Below are positions 45,732 through 57,934 of a stretch of 64,000 bases of DNA, piece after piece. This DNA comes from Endocalyx cinctus. Lineage: Eukaryota; Ascomycota; Sordariomycetes; Amphisphaeriales; Apiosporaceae. Both the position numbers and the translations under genes were made by a program. Positions within the stretch are counted from its first letter, which is position 1; each line of letters begins with the position of its first letter. Below the pieces are notes generated by a model, which ran no database searches, was not told the DNA's origin, and saw only the letters and a list, made by a program, of their open reading frames with translations. The stretch lies in the NCBI GenBank assembly GCA_001600455.1, contig BCKC01000007.1:549394-613393 (forward strand). Direction: 5' to 3'.

Positions 45732-47871
45732 CTAACCTCCGCGTCGACCACCAGTACTCATGAGAGTAATCTTCTGCTTCTTCTTTTTCTTACCACCTCC
45801 TCCTCCTCCAGCACCGCCGTTATTAGTAACACCTACACCGTTGCTCGGTCCTGGGCTTCCGCTGCTGTCAATGCCGAAAGCCTCCATCTGCAACGCAACC
45901 TCGGCTGCTCCAAGAAACTCGTCCTCTCTGAGCCATCCATCATGGACATTACCACGGTCCGGAACCGGTCCTAAGTCGGGACTCGTCGTAATAACGGGGG
46001 TACCCCATACAGTTCTCGACGCTGATGGACTTGTCGACATCTCTGCCAGGGTGCTGAAACCGGGTCGTGGGTTGGGCGGTGTAGTGCCCGCTGTTGCGCC
46101 CAGTGGTTGGAAATCATCTGAGTTCATAGCCGGGACCATCTCGGAGATGCCCTCGTTCACCTGGTCGAAGTGACGCCTAGTGCTCCGACCAATGGCGGCC
46201 GCTTCTAATCGTTCCGCCTGTAGCCTCTCGCGATCTTCCTGTGCCGCCTTGTCTCGATGAAGCTTGCGACGCCTTTCTAAATCTTTCGAAAATGTCTCAA
46301 GAATATCTGCAGGGACAATATCCGTCCAATCACATTCTAAGAAACTTACCATACACCCGTAAGGAAGATGCCCCAGATATTTCGCCCGCTTCCTCATCGC
46401 GTCGTCTACAACATGGCCCGTAGATATGTGCTCGACGCGCGGTAGTAAAGTCGATGGGAAATTCGAGAAATCGCCAAATTTGGTTTTGAGAATTCGTATG
46501 TCTAAGGGGGAGAGATAGAGATGTGGCGGAGAGGTGTAGAAATGAAATTTGTGGTCCGTAGGAGGCTTAACCTTGTGTGAACCGGGTTGGAGTATACTCT
46601 CCGTATCTAACTTCTGCTCCCTGGTCTTTTCTTTCGCCGTATTAATCGCTCGTATAGCTCGTTGAGTCCAGTCGCCTTCGTCAACCCCAAACTGAATCTC
46701 GTCATCTTGGGCCGCCTTCTGTAAATCATCCACTTCTCTATCGTATTGCTCGAGTATATAGTCGTTGGTGCCCTTCATAATTCGAGCGTAATCCAGAACA
46801 TTTGCGGCAAAATGCCAAGGTACATCTTCACCCAAATTAACAACGTCGTTACCGCCTTCGTTTGGAAGGGCCAAGGTGGAGTTGGCGTCTCGTACCATCA
46901 ATCTTAACACAACATCGTGTCCGGGCTGGGGCAGGGGACTCTCTTGACCAGCATAGAAACGTACTGGTCGAACTTCAGCCAGCCGGAACGTATCTTCACA
47001 TATAGGACATTTCTTCCAACGCGCCTCCTTCCTAGGAATGGGTTCATCATCGCTAGTAGAGCTCATGAATCGTAGCAAACATGTAAGGCAAAATATATGA
47101 CCACATCGGGCCATTCGAGGCGCCACAGGGTCCGAGAGGCATATGGGGCAAGATGTTGACTGAGACTCGGCAGATGCAATGATTTGTAGTACATCGGACC
47201 AATCGAGGTATCTGTCGGCATCGACAGCCTGGGAAGAGTAATCACCAGTGGGAGATACGACAAATCGGTAATTGGCATGAACGAATCTGGGGATTATAGG
47301 TCAAATTAGCTTGATAATATCCTTTCCTGAAGCTCCAATGATAAAATTAAGGAAACTTGATAAGGGAATGTACCTTGCTTTGTCAACTGCATGATATCCA
47401 GATCCAGGACCCCAAGAAGGATTGCGACGATTGTGTCTAGGGTGATCATGAGAGTGGTAATTTCGGGTAGGAATAGAATAATTCAATAGATGGGTAATGG
47501 ATGTCTGTCCTCTGCGACTAGACGCGTTGCGAACTGCTCTCTGAAGCGAATGAATACTTTTATTAGTCTACTATCATCATACACTCATTTCCAAAAAGAC
47601 AGTTGAGACTTACCAACTCAGCCATATCGTCATTATCGTCGTCTGTGTTAGGGCGATGTCGCCGTTGATTCCGGTGTTGTTTCCTCGACCCTTGTCCCTT
47701 TCTAGGAGTAGTCGTAGGGAACGATGGACTCGACAGGCCGGAACGTCGTGGGCTGGACTCGAACGAAGGAGGTTGAGGAACAGATATCGGTTGCGATGCT
47801 GCTGGAGAATATGTATATGATTGAGGAGTTGAAAGGGATTTACCTCCCTGATTAGATGGGCCAGAGCTCAT
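45732..47871 (-). CDS. RING-finger protein, RNF10/Mag2 family (probable E3 ubiquitin ligase)
   Basis: Three exons on the minus strand: 47614-47871, 47374-47540 and 45732-47286, giving 659 residues. A disordered Ser/Pro-rich N-terminus leads to the RNF10-type segment RRGQTSITHLLNYSIP and FVHANYRFVV. The C3HC4 RING finger follows: C188, C191, C203, H205, C208, C211, C235 and C238. The long helical, charged middle (LERRRKLHRDKAAQEDRERL) and the Gly/Lys-rich C-terminus (GGAGGGGGGKKKKKQK) match fungal RNF10 homologues. In yeast Mag2 and human RNF10 act in ribosome-associated ubiquitination and quality control; the same role here is inferred. The 5' region of the gene was completed from two upstream exons with clean splice sites. 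Confidence 0.93.
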
Positions 47872-49236
47872 GATGGCAGCAGGATGCCACAGGAAGGTTA
47901 AAGGTCAACTAATTATATATTAGTTGATCAAGCTCTCTTCTCTTCTCTTCTCTTAGCTTGTTAGTCCTTTGTGGTCAGTTGGTTCTCTACATGAATGAAT
48001 TTGAAAATGCTCGAATGATTGGTGAGTGTGAATTAATGATAATGAAATAATGTTAGATGTGAATAGTCAGTAATATGTTATGGGGTCCTAAAGAAAGACC
48101 CCAAAACGTATGACGAGAGAGGATCTCAGGTATCGGGATGCCGGGGGATAGGATGAACGAAGGAGTCACAGCGGCGGGGCAAGATGTTGTAATAATACAT
48201 TTGTAGGTAGGAACGGGTGTATGTATATATTAATTACTATACTACTATATACAATAAATGCTTATTAGGACATGTTTAAGCCACTGCATATCGTTATCGT
48301 TATCGTAAATCTTATCGCTAACGCTAGCGTTAGCATTGTCGTTGTCTTTAGTGCTATCAACGCCACAATGAGAAGGGGTGAGTTTATAAAGAAAATTACC
48401 TAGCAGCCCTAGGTAGCTAGCTCACTTTGTAATTACTAATTAGTAATTACTACTGGCAAAGGTTCATGGTATCTTGTCAGTTTGTGTAGTAGTTAATCAA
48501 CTTTCCAGGTGTATACAAGGGCCTTTGTGTGCTGATAGATGATGTAGTCATAATCGAGCAACACTCTTAATGAATTATAGAAGTCAGCAATATTCCTTGG
48601 TGGACTTTGAATTCCTGTGATATATCAAATATCAATATATATATATATATATATATATATTACTCAAACCTACGTATTATAACTTAGACCAACTTGAATC
48701 ATACCAACGCATTTCTTGCTTGGTAATATGGGCAATATTTCACATTTGATGAAGCCAGGCAGCCCAGGGTCACTACTTAAGGGAGGGGGCTGGGAGGATA
48801 CCAAGGTAGAGCTATACCGATATAATAAGAAGTAGGTAAAGAGTATATAAAATCTTAAGGAGCACCGGAGGACATACGGGTTGTAACTAGATCAGTGTGA
48901 CAGAATAATCAGGAAATCTGTTTCATATGATTGATGATTAAGACGCATTTAACGACATATATGCTGGCTGAATGTGTAGAAACGGGTATTTGCATGTATA
49001 TACATTAGATGTTCCACCTGGGGTGGCGTACGTTACTGTTGCTCTCATCTACCCTCGGCGCGCCAAAATTATGTTAGGTGTAGGAATCGAGTCGATACAA
49101 GAAAGCAGAAAAACAGAAGACAATGGGGAATCGTAAGCTTTTAGAAGAGAGACCAAGTCAAATCACCCCGACTATACCGCTTGACTACCAAAACAATGAA
49201 AAAAAGGCCCCAGTCCACCACCAATAAAACCATTAC
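47872..49236. other. 1.4-kb intergenic region
   Basis: Holds the RING gene promoter (CTCTT repeats at 47933-47952), an imperfect TTATCG/TAACG hexamer tract (48288-48345) and (AT)n at 48635-48660. No gene supported. Confidence 0.55.
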
Positions 49237-51894
49237 TTATTTGTGCGAGGATAGTTTGCTCTTCATCTTGCCGAACATGGCGCTGAGGCGGTTCTTCTTC
49301 TTCTTCTCCGCCGTGGCCTCGCCATTAGTCTTGCTAGGGGTCTCGGAAGTAGCAGCAGCAGCAGCAGCTTCAGCTGGCTTAGAAGAAGCCTCTGCGCCGT
49401 TCGTGGCAGTCTCGGCGGGCGTGCTATCAGCGGGCACCGGAGCAGTTTCTTCCTTGGCGGCCTCCTCGGAAACGGCAGCGGCAGCAGGAGTCGAAGCTTC
49501 GGCCTCGGCCGGTTTCACCTCCTTCAATAACTCGGCCTCTACGGCCTTCTTTTCCTCCACAGCCTCGGTATTCGCGGCAGCCTCGGGGCTCGCGGCGGCC
49601 TCGGTTATGGATTCTTTTACCTCGGTCGGAACTTCAGGCGAGACTTCTTCGCGCGCGTCCTCCTTGGCCGTGGTTTCGACAGCCTCCTGAAGTGGTTCCG
49701 GTAGCGCCTCCTTAACAGGATCGGGTAGATTCGTCGCCGCCGCTTCAGTTGTCGTAGTCGTCGCAGCAGCGGTAGCGTCACTAGCCTTTTCGACAATTGT
49801 GTCCTTAGTACTAACTACAGCGTCGACGACGGCACTGACGGCGGCGGTGGCAGTAACCGCAGCCACGGCGGCAGCCTCACCGAGGGTGACAGTACCCTCG
49901 GTCTTCTCGGTGCCCTTGCCAGCAGTACCCTCCGAAGTGCTGGGGGCCTCCGTGACCTTCTTTAGCAACTCCTCTTCAACAGCGGCCTTTTCTGCCACCT
50001 CTTCAGGAACAGCGCTGGCCTCTGGCTCCGCCTCGGCCTTTTCTTGGCTCTCCTTGACTACTTCAGGAACTTTGGTCTCGATCGGAGCATCGGCAGCGAG
50101 GGCAGCCGTTGTAGACTCGGGTGCAGCAGAAGAGAGGGTAACGGGAACACCACCTAAATAGGACGCGATTAGCCGAGACGAGTTTCTCAACGTAATATCA
50201 TCAAACGGGAAATCTACCTGGGAGAGAATCGCTCTTCTCGTAGGATTCGGGATCTAGCTTAACATTGCTTGTTGTGCTTTCGGCAGCGACGCCTTCGGGA
50301 ATCTTCTCGCCGGGAGCCAAAGCAATGGGGTTGACCGCACCGTCGGCGGCTGGCATGGGGTTAATACCAATTTCGCCAGTCTTCTCCGGATCAGCAGCAG
50401 GCGTCTCGGGAAATGTACCGGGAAGATCAGAAGCTTCGGTGGTCTCAGCCTTCTTCTCCTCAAGCGGTACCTCGGCAGCAAGAGCGGCAGTGGTGGACTC
50501 GGGAGCAGCTGAGCTCAGGGTAGCGGTGGTGGCAGGTGCTTCCATGATGATGCGTTCAGGGGTTAAGACGTTGTTCTCGTTTCCGCTCTCGTCAACTTCC
50601 TTTGGCGCAGTGTGGTCGGTCACCCAGTTTCCGTCAACAACAAACTATAATTTCGACAAGGTTGATTAGTTTTGCACTTTCAGCTCCAATATCCTTTATT
50701 CTTATTTAACGAAATATGAAGAGTAAGCAGGGTGTAGTACATATATTATAGGTCCGAGATTGATTAGGATAATATCTTCTCTGTATCTCTCTTCGCTCGG
50801 ATTGAGATCAAGATATACGATTTTGTTTTCAAGCGGAAAAGAAGAAAGGGAGAGGGGAGGAGAGGAAGGGGGGGAAAGACTAGTGGAATTCGAAGCGGGA
50901 CAATTATTATGGTTTATCAGTCCAGCTTCCAACTAGATTTTAGTCGAATTTGTGTTATAAAATGAGATTTCCCAAAAAATCAATAGCTTTGATTACTTGT
51001 GTTACCTACTCTTACTTCTTCTAGCTGGAGAGCAAGGATATAGATAGATAGAAGGCAGACAGAATGAGGGGGATGACGATGTTTAGACTCCACCAGACTA
51101 AGGTAGTGTGAGTGTATTGGGATAAGGAAGCACACATATAGACTTTAATGTGCGCTTGTAACACTTGCTCTCTTCATGAAAGAGTTTTTGGTGGATGATG
51201 GTAAGAGTTAAACGGATAGAAGGGAGGGGGGAAGGGGGAAGGGGGGGGGGGGGAGTATATAGCAGGGAAATTAGATAAATAGAGAGAGTTGAGACAAAAG
51301 TTAAGGAAGAGAGATCTTTTCTTTCTTCTTCCTTCTTCTTCTTTCATCAACAAAGTAAGAATATCTCTTCTTTTTCTTTCTCTCGTCTCTAAAATATCTT
51401 GTATTCGAGTATATTCTTCTGAATGCGATGCGATATTCAGATGTTCACAAGCTTCCAAGTTCGAATTACGATATCCATAATAAACCTGGCCAAATATCCA
51501 CAAGCTTGATCTAAAAGTCATTATTACAATTGACCTATCACAGCGCGTCGGATACTCGGTCTTACTGCTTATTATGTATGCTAAAATAGCATGGAATATC
51601 GGTTTGTCAGAAACAGAAAAAAAAAGGACGTCAAATTTAATTGCGTCATATCATACCTCGCTGGAGCTAGACTCGGACTTCTTTCGACGTAATAACAATC
51701 TGCCTTGTTTTATAACCCAGCTTACATAGTCTAGGACGTAGGTACGTATAGTTTGCAGAAAGTGATATGGGAATATGAACAGTATGTCGGGAAACCATCA
51801 CTTTCCGGGTATGATATATGAGGTATAGGTAGATGATAATGGGCTAGGCTGGGCCGGGCTGGGCTGCAGATATGTTGGAGAGATAGGGAAGGGT

Positions 51895-51940
<46 letters not shown>

Positions 51941-52407
51941 GGACGGATAGAAATAAATAAACATAGATCATCTTGTTATCATATCATGTCACCATAACAC
52001 GAACCTTATAAAAAATCTTATCCGAGGTATTGGAAAGTGTAACATTCTTTTGGAAGTGTTCACCAATTTTCTCGAGCTTCTCTGACTTCTTCCAATCGTC
52101 GAAAGTACCGGTCACATAGACCTCGGAAGCGGGATGCTCCCTATTGAATACAAGGAAAACAAAGGTTAGTAAACACTTTTCTCTCTTTCTCTCACTCTTT
52201 TATTTTAAGTTATGTCGACTCGAATTTAGTAATATACAAGAAGTATAATGCGCCGCATAGTCGTCTCCAAAACGAGAGGCAGAGATAGTTAAAGTATAGA
52301 GCGGATAGACAGGTAGGTAGGCAGATATGTCGGTGTGGGTGAATAATCGGCGAAAGAGATAGAGAAGGACAAAGAAGGACTTACCACTTAAAAACAAAGC
52401 TTCCCAT
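49237..52407 (-). CDS. CBM48 (AMPK-type glycogen-binding) domain protein, Crp1/Mdg1-like
   Basis: Four exons on the minus strand: 52385-52407, 52005-52140, 50218-50644 and 49237-50153, giving 500 residues. Exons 1-2 and the start of exon 3 build the CBM48 fold: FVFKWEHPASEVYVTGTFDDW, IFYKFVVDGNW and TDHTAP. The rest is a low-complexity Ala/Glu/Thr-rich region ending in a basic tail (KKKKNRLSAMFGKMKSKLSSHK). Crp1 and Mdg1 of yeast share this layout and are linked to cruciform DNA binding and pheromone signalling at the membrane; the role in moulds is unclear. Intron 2 (50645-52004) is 1360 bases, over ten times the local norm. A 16-residue unit TLSSAAPESTTAALAA occurs twice (95-110 and 201-216). 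Confidence 0.88.
50645..52004 (-). other. 1360-bp intron 2 of the CBM48 gene
   Basis: Donor GTTCGTG at 52004 and acceptor TTATAG at 50645 join FYK to FVVDGNW, residues contiguous in the CBM48 family. The intron contains a G-rich tract (51224-51254) and a (GATA)n array (51895-51940). No protein-coding exon of the family is missing between the two exons. Confidence 0.8.
51895..51940. repeat. (GATA)n microsatellite in CBM48 intron
   Basis: About eleven tandem units read directly. Confidence 0.95.
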
Positions 52408-54225
52408 AGCGAATTAAACGTAGAAATTGAATATTCCAGTCAGGAATTAAATAGCACGATATATAATTATTGATTCGCCGTAAAGAAATCAGGAAGAAAA
52501 AAACGGAGTTCCTCGGGTTTATTTTCTCTACGTTAAAAGAAGAACAAGATAATAAAAAGCGAAAGGAAAAAGAGAGAGAGAAGAAAAAAGAAAAGAATCG
52601 GAGGGGAAGCTTTGCTTTGAGAGAGCTCCTCCATCCATGTCACTTCTGTGGAATTCTTTACTATTCACCAGTGACAACTCAGCAGTCAGCGGCTACGAAG
52701 GCATGCTTATCTCCACTCTTTACCGCTATTGATCAGATCTTTAGGACCTTTTTAGGCTCTTACTGGGTCTCTCGGGTGTCAATGGCATTTTACACTAGGG
52801 CCTTTTAGGGCTTGTTTCCACCCTGTAAAGAGCTATGATAGCCTAAACCGAACTTATCATCCTATATTATTTATTAGCACTGTTCTTCTCTCTGTCTTTT
52901 TTTTTTTTTTTTTTTTAAAAAAATTGCCATACCTTCGTTATCTTTTGGATTATTCTATCTTCATTCCATCCATAAAATCCCAAACATTCTTGCCGAGTTT
53001 ATCCATACTACTATACTACAGTAAGTCGGTGTGGTAGGTACCTTGTTCACGTAGCCTCATCTGAATATACAATAGATCGGATCGAGTTAATAGGTGGATA
53101 TCAAACAGGGCTCATTCTCATACCTATGCTGCTAAGTAAAGTACTTCGTAATAGTACCATGTATATTCCCTACGCATCTTGAGATAACCAACCCCCTTTT
53201 TCTATTTCAAATATTGCATTCATACTCCTTGTATAAACCCTTGAATATATTTCAATGTATACCTAAACATATAATTATGAAACTATGTTTTTTTTTGGTT
53301 AACTAAGGTCGGAGACCCTTTACCTTATCCAAGCACCAAATGACATACACATAGTACGTTAAAGAAAAGGGAGGGAAAAAAAGAAGTAAAAAGGCATTGC
53401 TATGAATTGGTAGACGCTAAAAATACAAGGAGAGAGATCAATCAACGCCACGAAGAAGGAAAGGAATGAAACCAACCATCAGTCAATGTTATCTAACCCA
53501 TGCCATAACTTAAGTATCCGCCATGCTTTTTTTATGTGTATGCTTTCCAGCCCTATACCCGGATCATGCCAAAATAAATCATCCCAAGTGGTATAAAAAA
53601 CAGTAAAGGACGAACGAAAGGACGGTTAATAGTCGGGGGAATCTTTAGAGAAAAAAATGAATGGATATTGAAAGTCATGCCAATGCTCATGCGGATGAGT
53701 GATTCAAAAATAAACCATCCTCGCCCAGAATAAAAAAGTGACCAAAAAAAAAGGGTTTTTCTGAGGGAAAGGGGGGAAAAATAAGAAACGCCTTTGGTAC
53801 TGTCTCCCTCAAGAACTCTGATGCTGTTCACTCTTTTTTTTCACTCTTTTTTTCTTCGCCCTTTAAAGATAAAGTTACACTGGAAAAGGAGAAATGATGA
53901 CGACAAGTAAGAAGTACATGAATACAAAATAAATAATAGAAACAATAGAATAGTAGAAAGTAAAGAAAAATAATACCCCCTGGTTCATATATCTATACGT
54001 TTAGGAAAAATAGATGAGACTGAAAAGAAACAAGAAAAATATAGTGTACAAAATTAAAAGGGAGGAAGACGGGAGAAGAAAAAAAATATAAAAGACCACA
54101 TTACCCTCATCAATCAGTTCCATCGCAATCATAAATAGGAAAGGAAAAGACAGGAAAAATCGAGGAAAATAGAGAAGAAAGAAAAGAAGAAAAGAAGAAG
54201 GGGAAAAAAAAATAAGAAAGGGGGG
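52408..54225. other. 1.8-kb intergenic region
   Basis: A/G-rich low-complexity sequence (52485-52600; 53880-54220) and a T-run (52897-52916). Open frames here have biased composition and no family resemblance. It contains the CBM48 gene promoter and the 3' flank of the C2H2 gene. Confidence 0.5.
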
Positions 54226-57200
54226 TCAGAACCACTTCCAGTTAACACCTTCCTCCAATTTCTTCAGTACTCGTAACGCATCGACGAGGAGCCGACTTTT
54301 GCCTCCGACTGCTTCCTCCTCAAATCTTTTCTTAACGAGTCCCACGGCGGCGGCTACAACTTCCTTCTCGCTACGGAGGTTGAGCGCTTCTTCGGGAGTC
54401 AGGGATGAGAGCGTCTTGAGCCAGGCCATCGGCTTGCTTTCTTCCGCGTTGAAGCCAGGGGAAGATGTTGAGGATGACGAAGACGCCGCCGCACGGGGTG
54501 TCGTCGCCGTACGACCGCTGGGAGCGCCGGTGCTGGTAGCAGCCGCGTTCCGTACGGGGCGATTGCCGAGAGCCCAGCACACCAGCGTACAGACATACAG
54601 GGCCCAGTAGTCCGAGATATCCTGCATGTTCCATGCCCTACTGTTTCTCCTCCTCTTTTCTCTCCCCCATTCCTTCCCCTTCGACCTACTCTTTCTTCGG
54701 TTATATCCTTTCGTGTTCGCGTTATTATCGTCCTCGTCCTCTTCGCCAATCGGCTCATTATAATCATCATTAAGGGTAGAAATAGGAAAATCAAGGAAAG
54801 CAATCAAAGCTTTGGCGGCGAAAACTGCCGCGGCTCCGGCCTGCGCGCTCCCACTCCACTGATTTAGTTGCCTCTTACGTCGCGTGAAATCTTGCGATCC
54901 TAAGACTTTCTGCGTGAACAGCCAACTGTCGCCGCTGGTGGCTAGCAGGTCGTGGAGCGGCGTTAACTGCAGCGCAAGATACGTGTAAGCTGCGGGCGAG
55001 TCGGGAAATAGGGTGATGATACGTTGTGTAAAGGTGAGGTCTATATCCTGGGAGAAGCTGGTAACTAAGGTCGAGCCGGGTCGCCGGGGAAGACGGAGTA
55101 CTTCCGAGGCCAGGATTACGGCACGGTCCAGAGGCGGTGCCGTGGCGACTCGCTCGGGCGAGACCGCGTCCTCGGACAAGATAAGGGGTTCTATGTTAGC
55201 AGTGGTCATCGCGGAAGCCAACGCAGCCTCCCACGATTCCGGTGATTGGGCGTTCCAGAGATGTTCGCTAGGTTTTATTAGGGGAATGGGGGGTGTCGGA
55301 ATAGAAAACGAATGCAATAGGGGTTGGTCATAATACACGGATGTGTGGACATCCAACACAAAACAGGCGGCTAGTAATCTACGTCGGGACTCGGCGTCAA
55401 GCCACTCGTGCCACCGCTCCTCGCTGGAGACGGTGGTGGAGGAATCAAAACTATTCGGCATCTGGGGATCGGCCACCTGTGAGGAAGAAGAGGTTGAGTA
55501 CTGGTGCCAACGGTCGCTAGGAGATGACAAGACAAAACTAAAGAGATGATCCTGAAAAGAAGACGTATGTGAGGGAATCGACAAGAAGAAAAACGGGGAG
55601 AAGAAGGAGATGTTTATCTTTACTCACTCTAGAATATAACGACTGGAAGGGCGTCGACGATCGGAGCTGCACCCTCCGTCCACGGAACCGTGAGTAGAAT
55701 TCGCATAAGAGGATCGTCTGCATGATGGCAAGATTCCATTGCGTGTACTGTAAAATATTCACCTCGGTTTAGCAAGATACGTTCACCGGATAAAAAGAAA
55801 CGGAGGGTGAGAGAGGGTGAGAAAAAAGAAGAGCAAAGGGAAAAAAGAACAACGTACCCGTTTCGCTTCTTGCCAGGCAAACTCATGTAGCGTGTTACCT
55901 TTGATCCGATCCTCTTTGCCGGGAAGAAACTGGGTGCCCACGGCGGCCATGGCGCACCGCAGCACCTCATCGGCGGCGGTTTCCACGCTCCGGCGGTGGA
56001 CGAGCGGAAAGAGTGTGTCGAAGCGCTTCCAGTACATGTCGAGGTATTCGGGGATGGCATTCCGGACGGGCCGCGATAGCGTGATCGCCGACATGAAGGC
56101 CGCGCCTGAGTACGGCCCCAGGACGGCCGCCAAGTCCTTCTGGCGACCTAGTATCGACGGCGCGCCCGGAACGGTAGCGGGTGCGGATGCGAGGGAGACT
56201 AAATTTTCAGCCGGTTGAGCGGACGACAACGTGACGGTCGGTGGGGTCGGACTACGAACTGTGGAATATAAATGTGTTTGCGCATCGAGAAAGGCCGAAG
56301 TGTCCTCCGAGAACGACATGTGGAGGTCCACCATGTGGTGGTCGTAGCTCGGATTCTGAGGCGAAGGCGAAAACTGCCCGACGAAGTACGGCGCCGTGGT
56401 CGGTATCAAGTCTACGCCGGTACTGGGACTATGGAGGCCCTGCGAGTTGCTGAGCTGATACACGTTGTTGGAGCCAGACCAATCAGAAGTTGGTGACCTG
56501 AAGCCTCGTGTCACATTGCTGGTCCTATGGCCCATCTCGGAAGGGGTGCTTTCCGAGGTGGACGTCCAAGGCGAGACCTCGGTAGCGAGCAAATCTGGAG
56601 TCATATTGCTGTCAGGTATTGTCAAGGTGGGCAAAATGCCTTGTGCGCCCATATACATGGAGAATGGAGATGACGGAGATGACGTGCGTGGTTCATAACT
56701 TAACCCAAAGCTACCCGTCATTTCTGAGCCGCTCATGCCCGACTGTTGGCCACTAAATAGTACGTAGCTCGAATCTTGAGAGCCTCCTGCCGAGGTAGAG
56801 GGGTACGTGTCATGCATTCCCGAGCGCTGGTGCGGAGACATCGGCGTATGCCCGCTGCCGCTATTCTGGTGGCTCATTGTCTGGGAATAAGGCGTGCCGG
56901 TCGTATATGGCGAGCCCGAGGATATGTCATTTGGCGTGATCATCGCAGTCGAACCGCTAAGCGAACCACCGCCCATCGAAGGCTGGGAGGCGTAACTCAA
57001 CCCGGATGGGCCTTGCCCTTCGTCCGCCGACGCTTGAGAAAGTCGGCGGCTGTCTGCTCCCCTAGAGGACTTGTCGTCCTGCTCAGTATGCCTCTGTACG
57101 TGACGAGCTAGTAGATCAGCTCTGTGGAAAGATTTATCACAGCCAGGAAAGGTACAACGATGCTCCGCGGGTCTGTGGCTAAGTTGATGCCTCCTGCATT

Positions 57201-57934
57201 ACCGGCGAGTTAGTACTTGTACTCAAAGAGCTGACCGATCCCTCGTTAAAATCGTTAGTATATTTACCTAAGATGTTCAGCTCTCGTAAATACCTAGATG
57301 GGGCGGCTCTCGTTAGTATTTGTCTCTATTAGATATGTATATATATATATATATTTTCAAAGGCAAGAGTTATACTTACTTTTGGCGGTATACATATCTC
57401 GCAGACGTGGACAGGTATGCCTTTCTTGGCCCTGCTCACACGACCGGTGATGGGAGTATACTTGACGGGTATATTTCCTTCGCTAGGACTACCACCGCTA
57501 TTCAGCGGCCGACTTGGTTGACTAGAGCGACTGGAAGACATGATGCCGGAAGACGGTGAAGCACCTCTACCAGAACCCTCAGGTCCAACGTGATCAGTTG
57601 ATTCAGTACTATCGGTGCTGGGCTGCCGAGGAAATGGTAACGGATGCAATGACGATGTCGAAGATGACGAGGACAAAGCGGTATTCAAAGTTGATGAGTT
57701 ATTAGACAAATGAACAGTTGATGGACGGCGCCGACTTGCTGAGTCTGGAGTTAGTCTGTCGCCAGGATCTCTGGGATTGTCATGGCTCAACGTTGCCGAG
57801 CGGGAAGGATCATGGCGAGATATAGATGGACCAGGTTGAGGTGGGTAAGGAGTTCCAGTGTCTTTATTAACCTTCGAGTCCTTTGAGTCCGGCTCCTCAT
57901 CCGTGGAGTCAATTATAAATTTCAAGCTACTCAT
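54226..57934 (-). CDS. C2H2 zinc-finger transcription factor with fungal-specific regulatory domain
   Basis: Five exons on the minus strand: 57380-57934, 57268-57293, 55858-57193, 55628-55747 and 54226-55551, giving 1120 residues. Residues 1-175 are Ser/Pro-rich. Finger 1 (C178, C181, H196, H200; CEICIPPKVFTRAEHLRRHQ region) and finger 2 (C207, C212, H225, H229; CTFPGCDKSF region) form the DNA-binding pair. A Ser/Gly/Thr-rich stretch follows. The fungal-specific transcription factor domain starts near YLDMYWKRFDTLFPLVHRRS and continues across exons 3-5 (QWNLAIMQTILLCEFY). The C-terminal part carries acidic and basic runs. C2H2 regulators of this layout exist across Pezizomycotina; target genes unknown. 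Finger 1 is encoded by three exons, one only 26 bases. It sits beside a 6-kb gene-poor upstream region. Confidence 0.92.
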
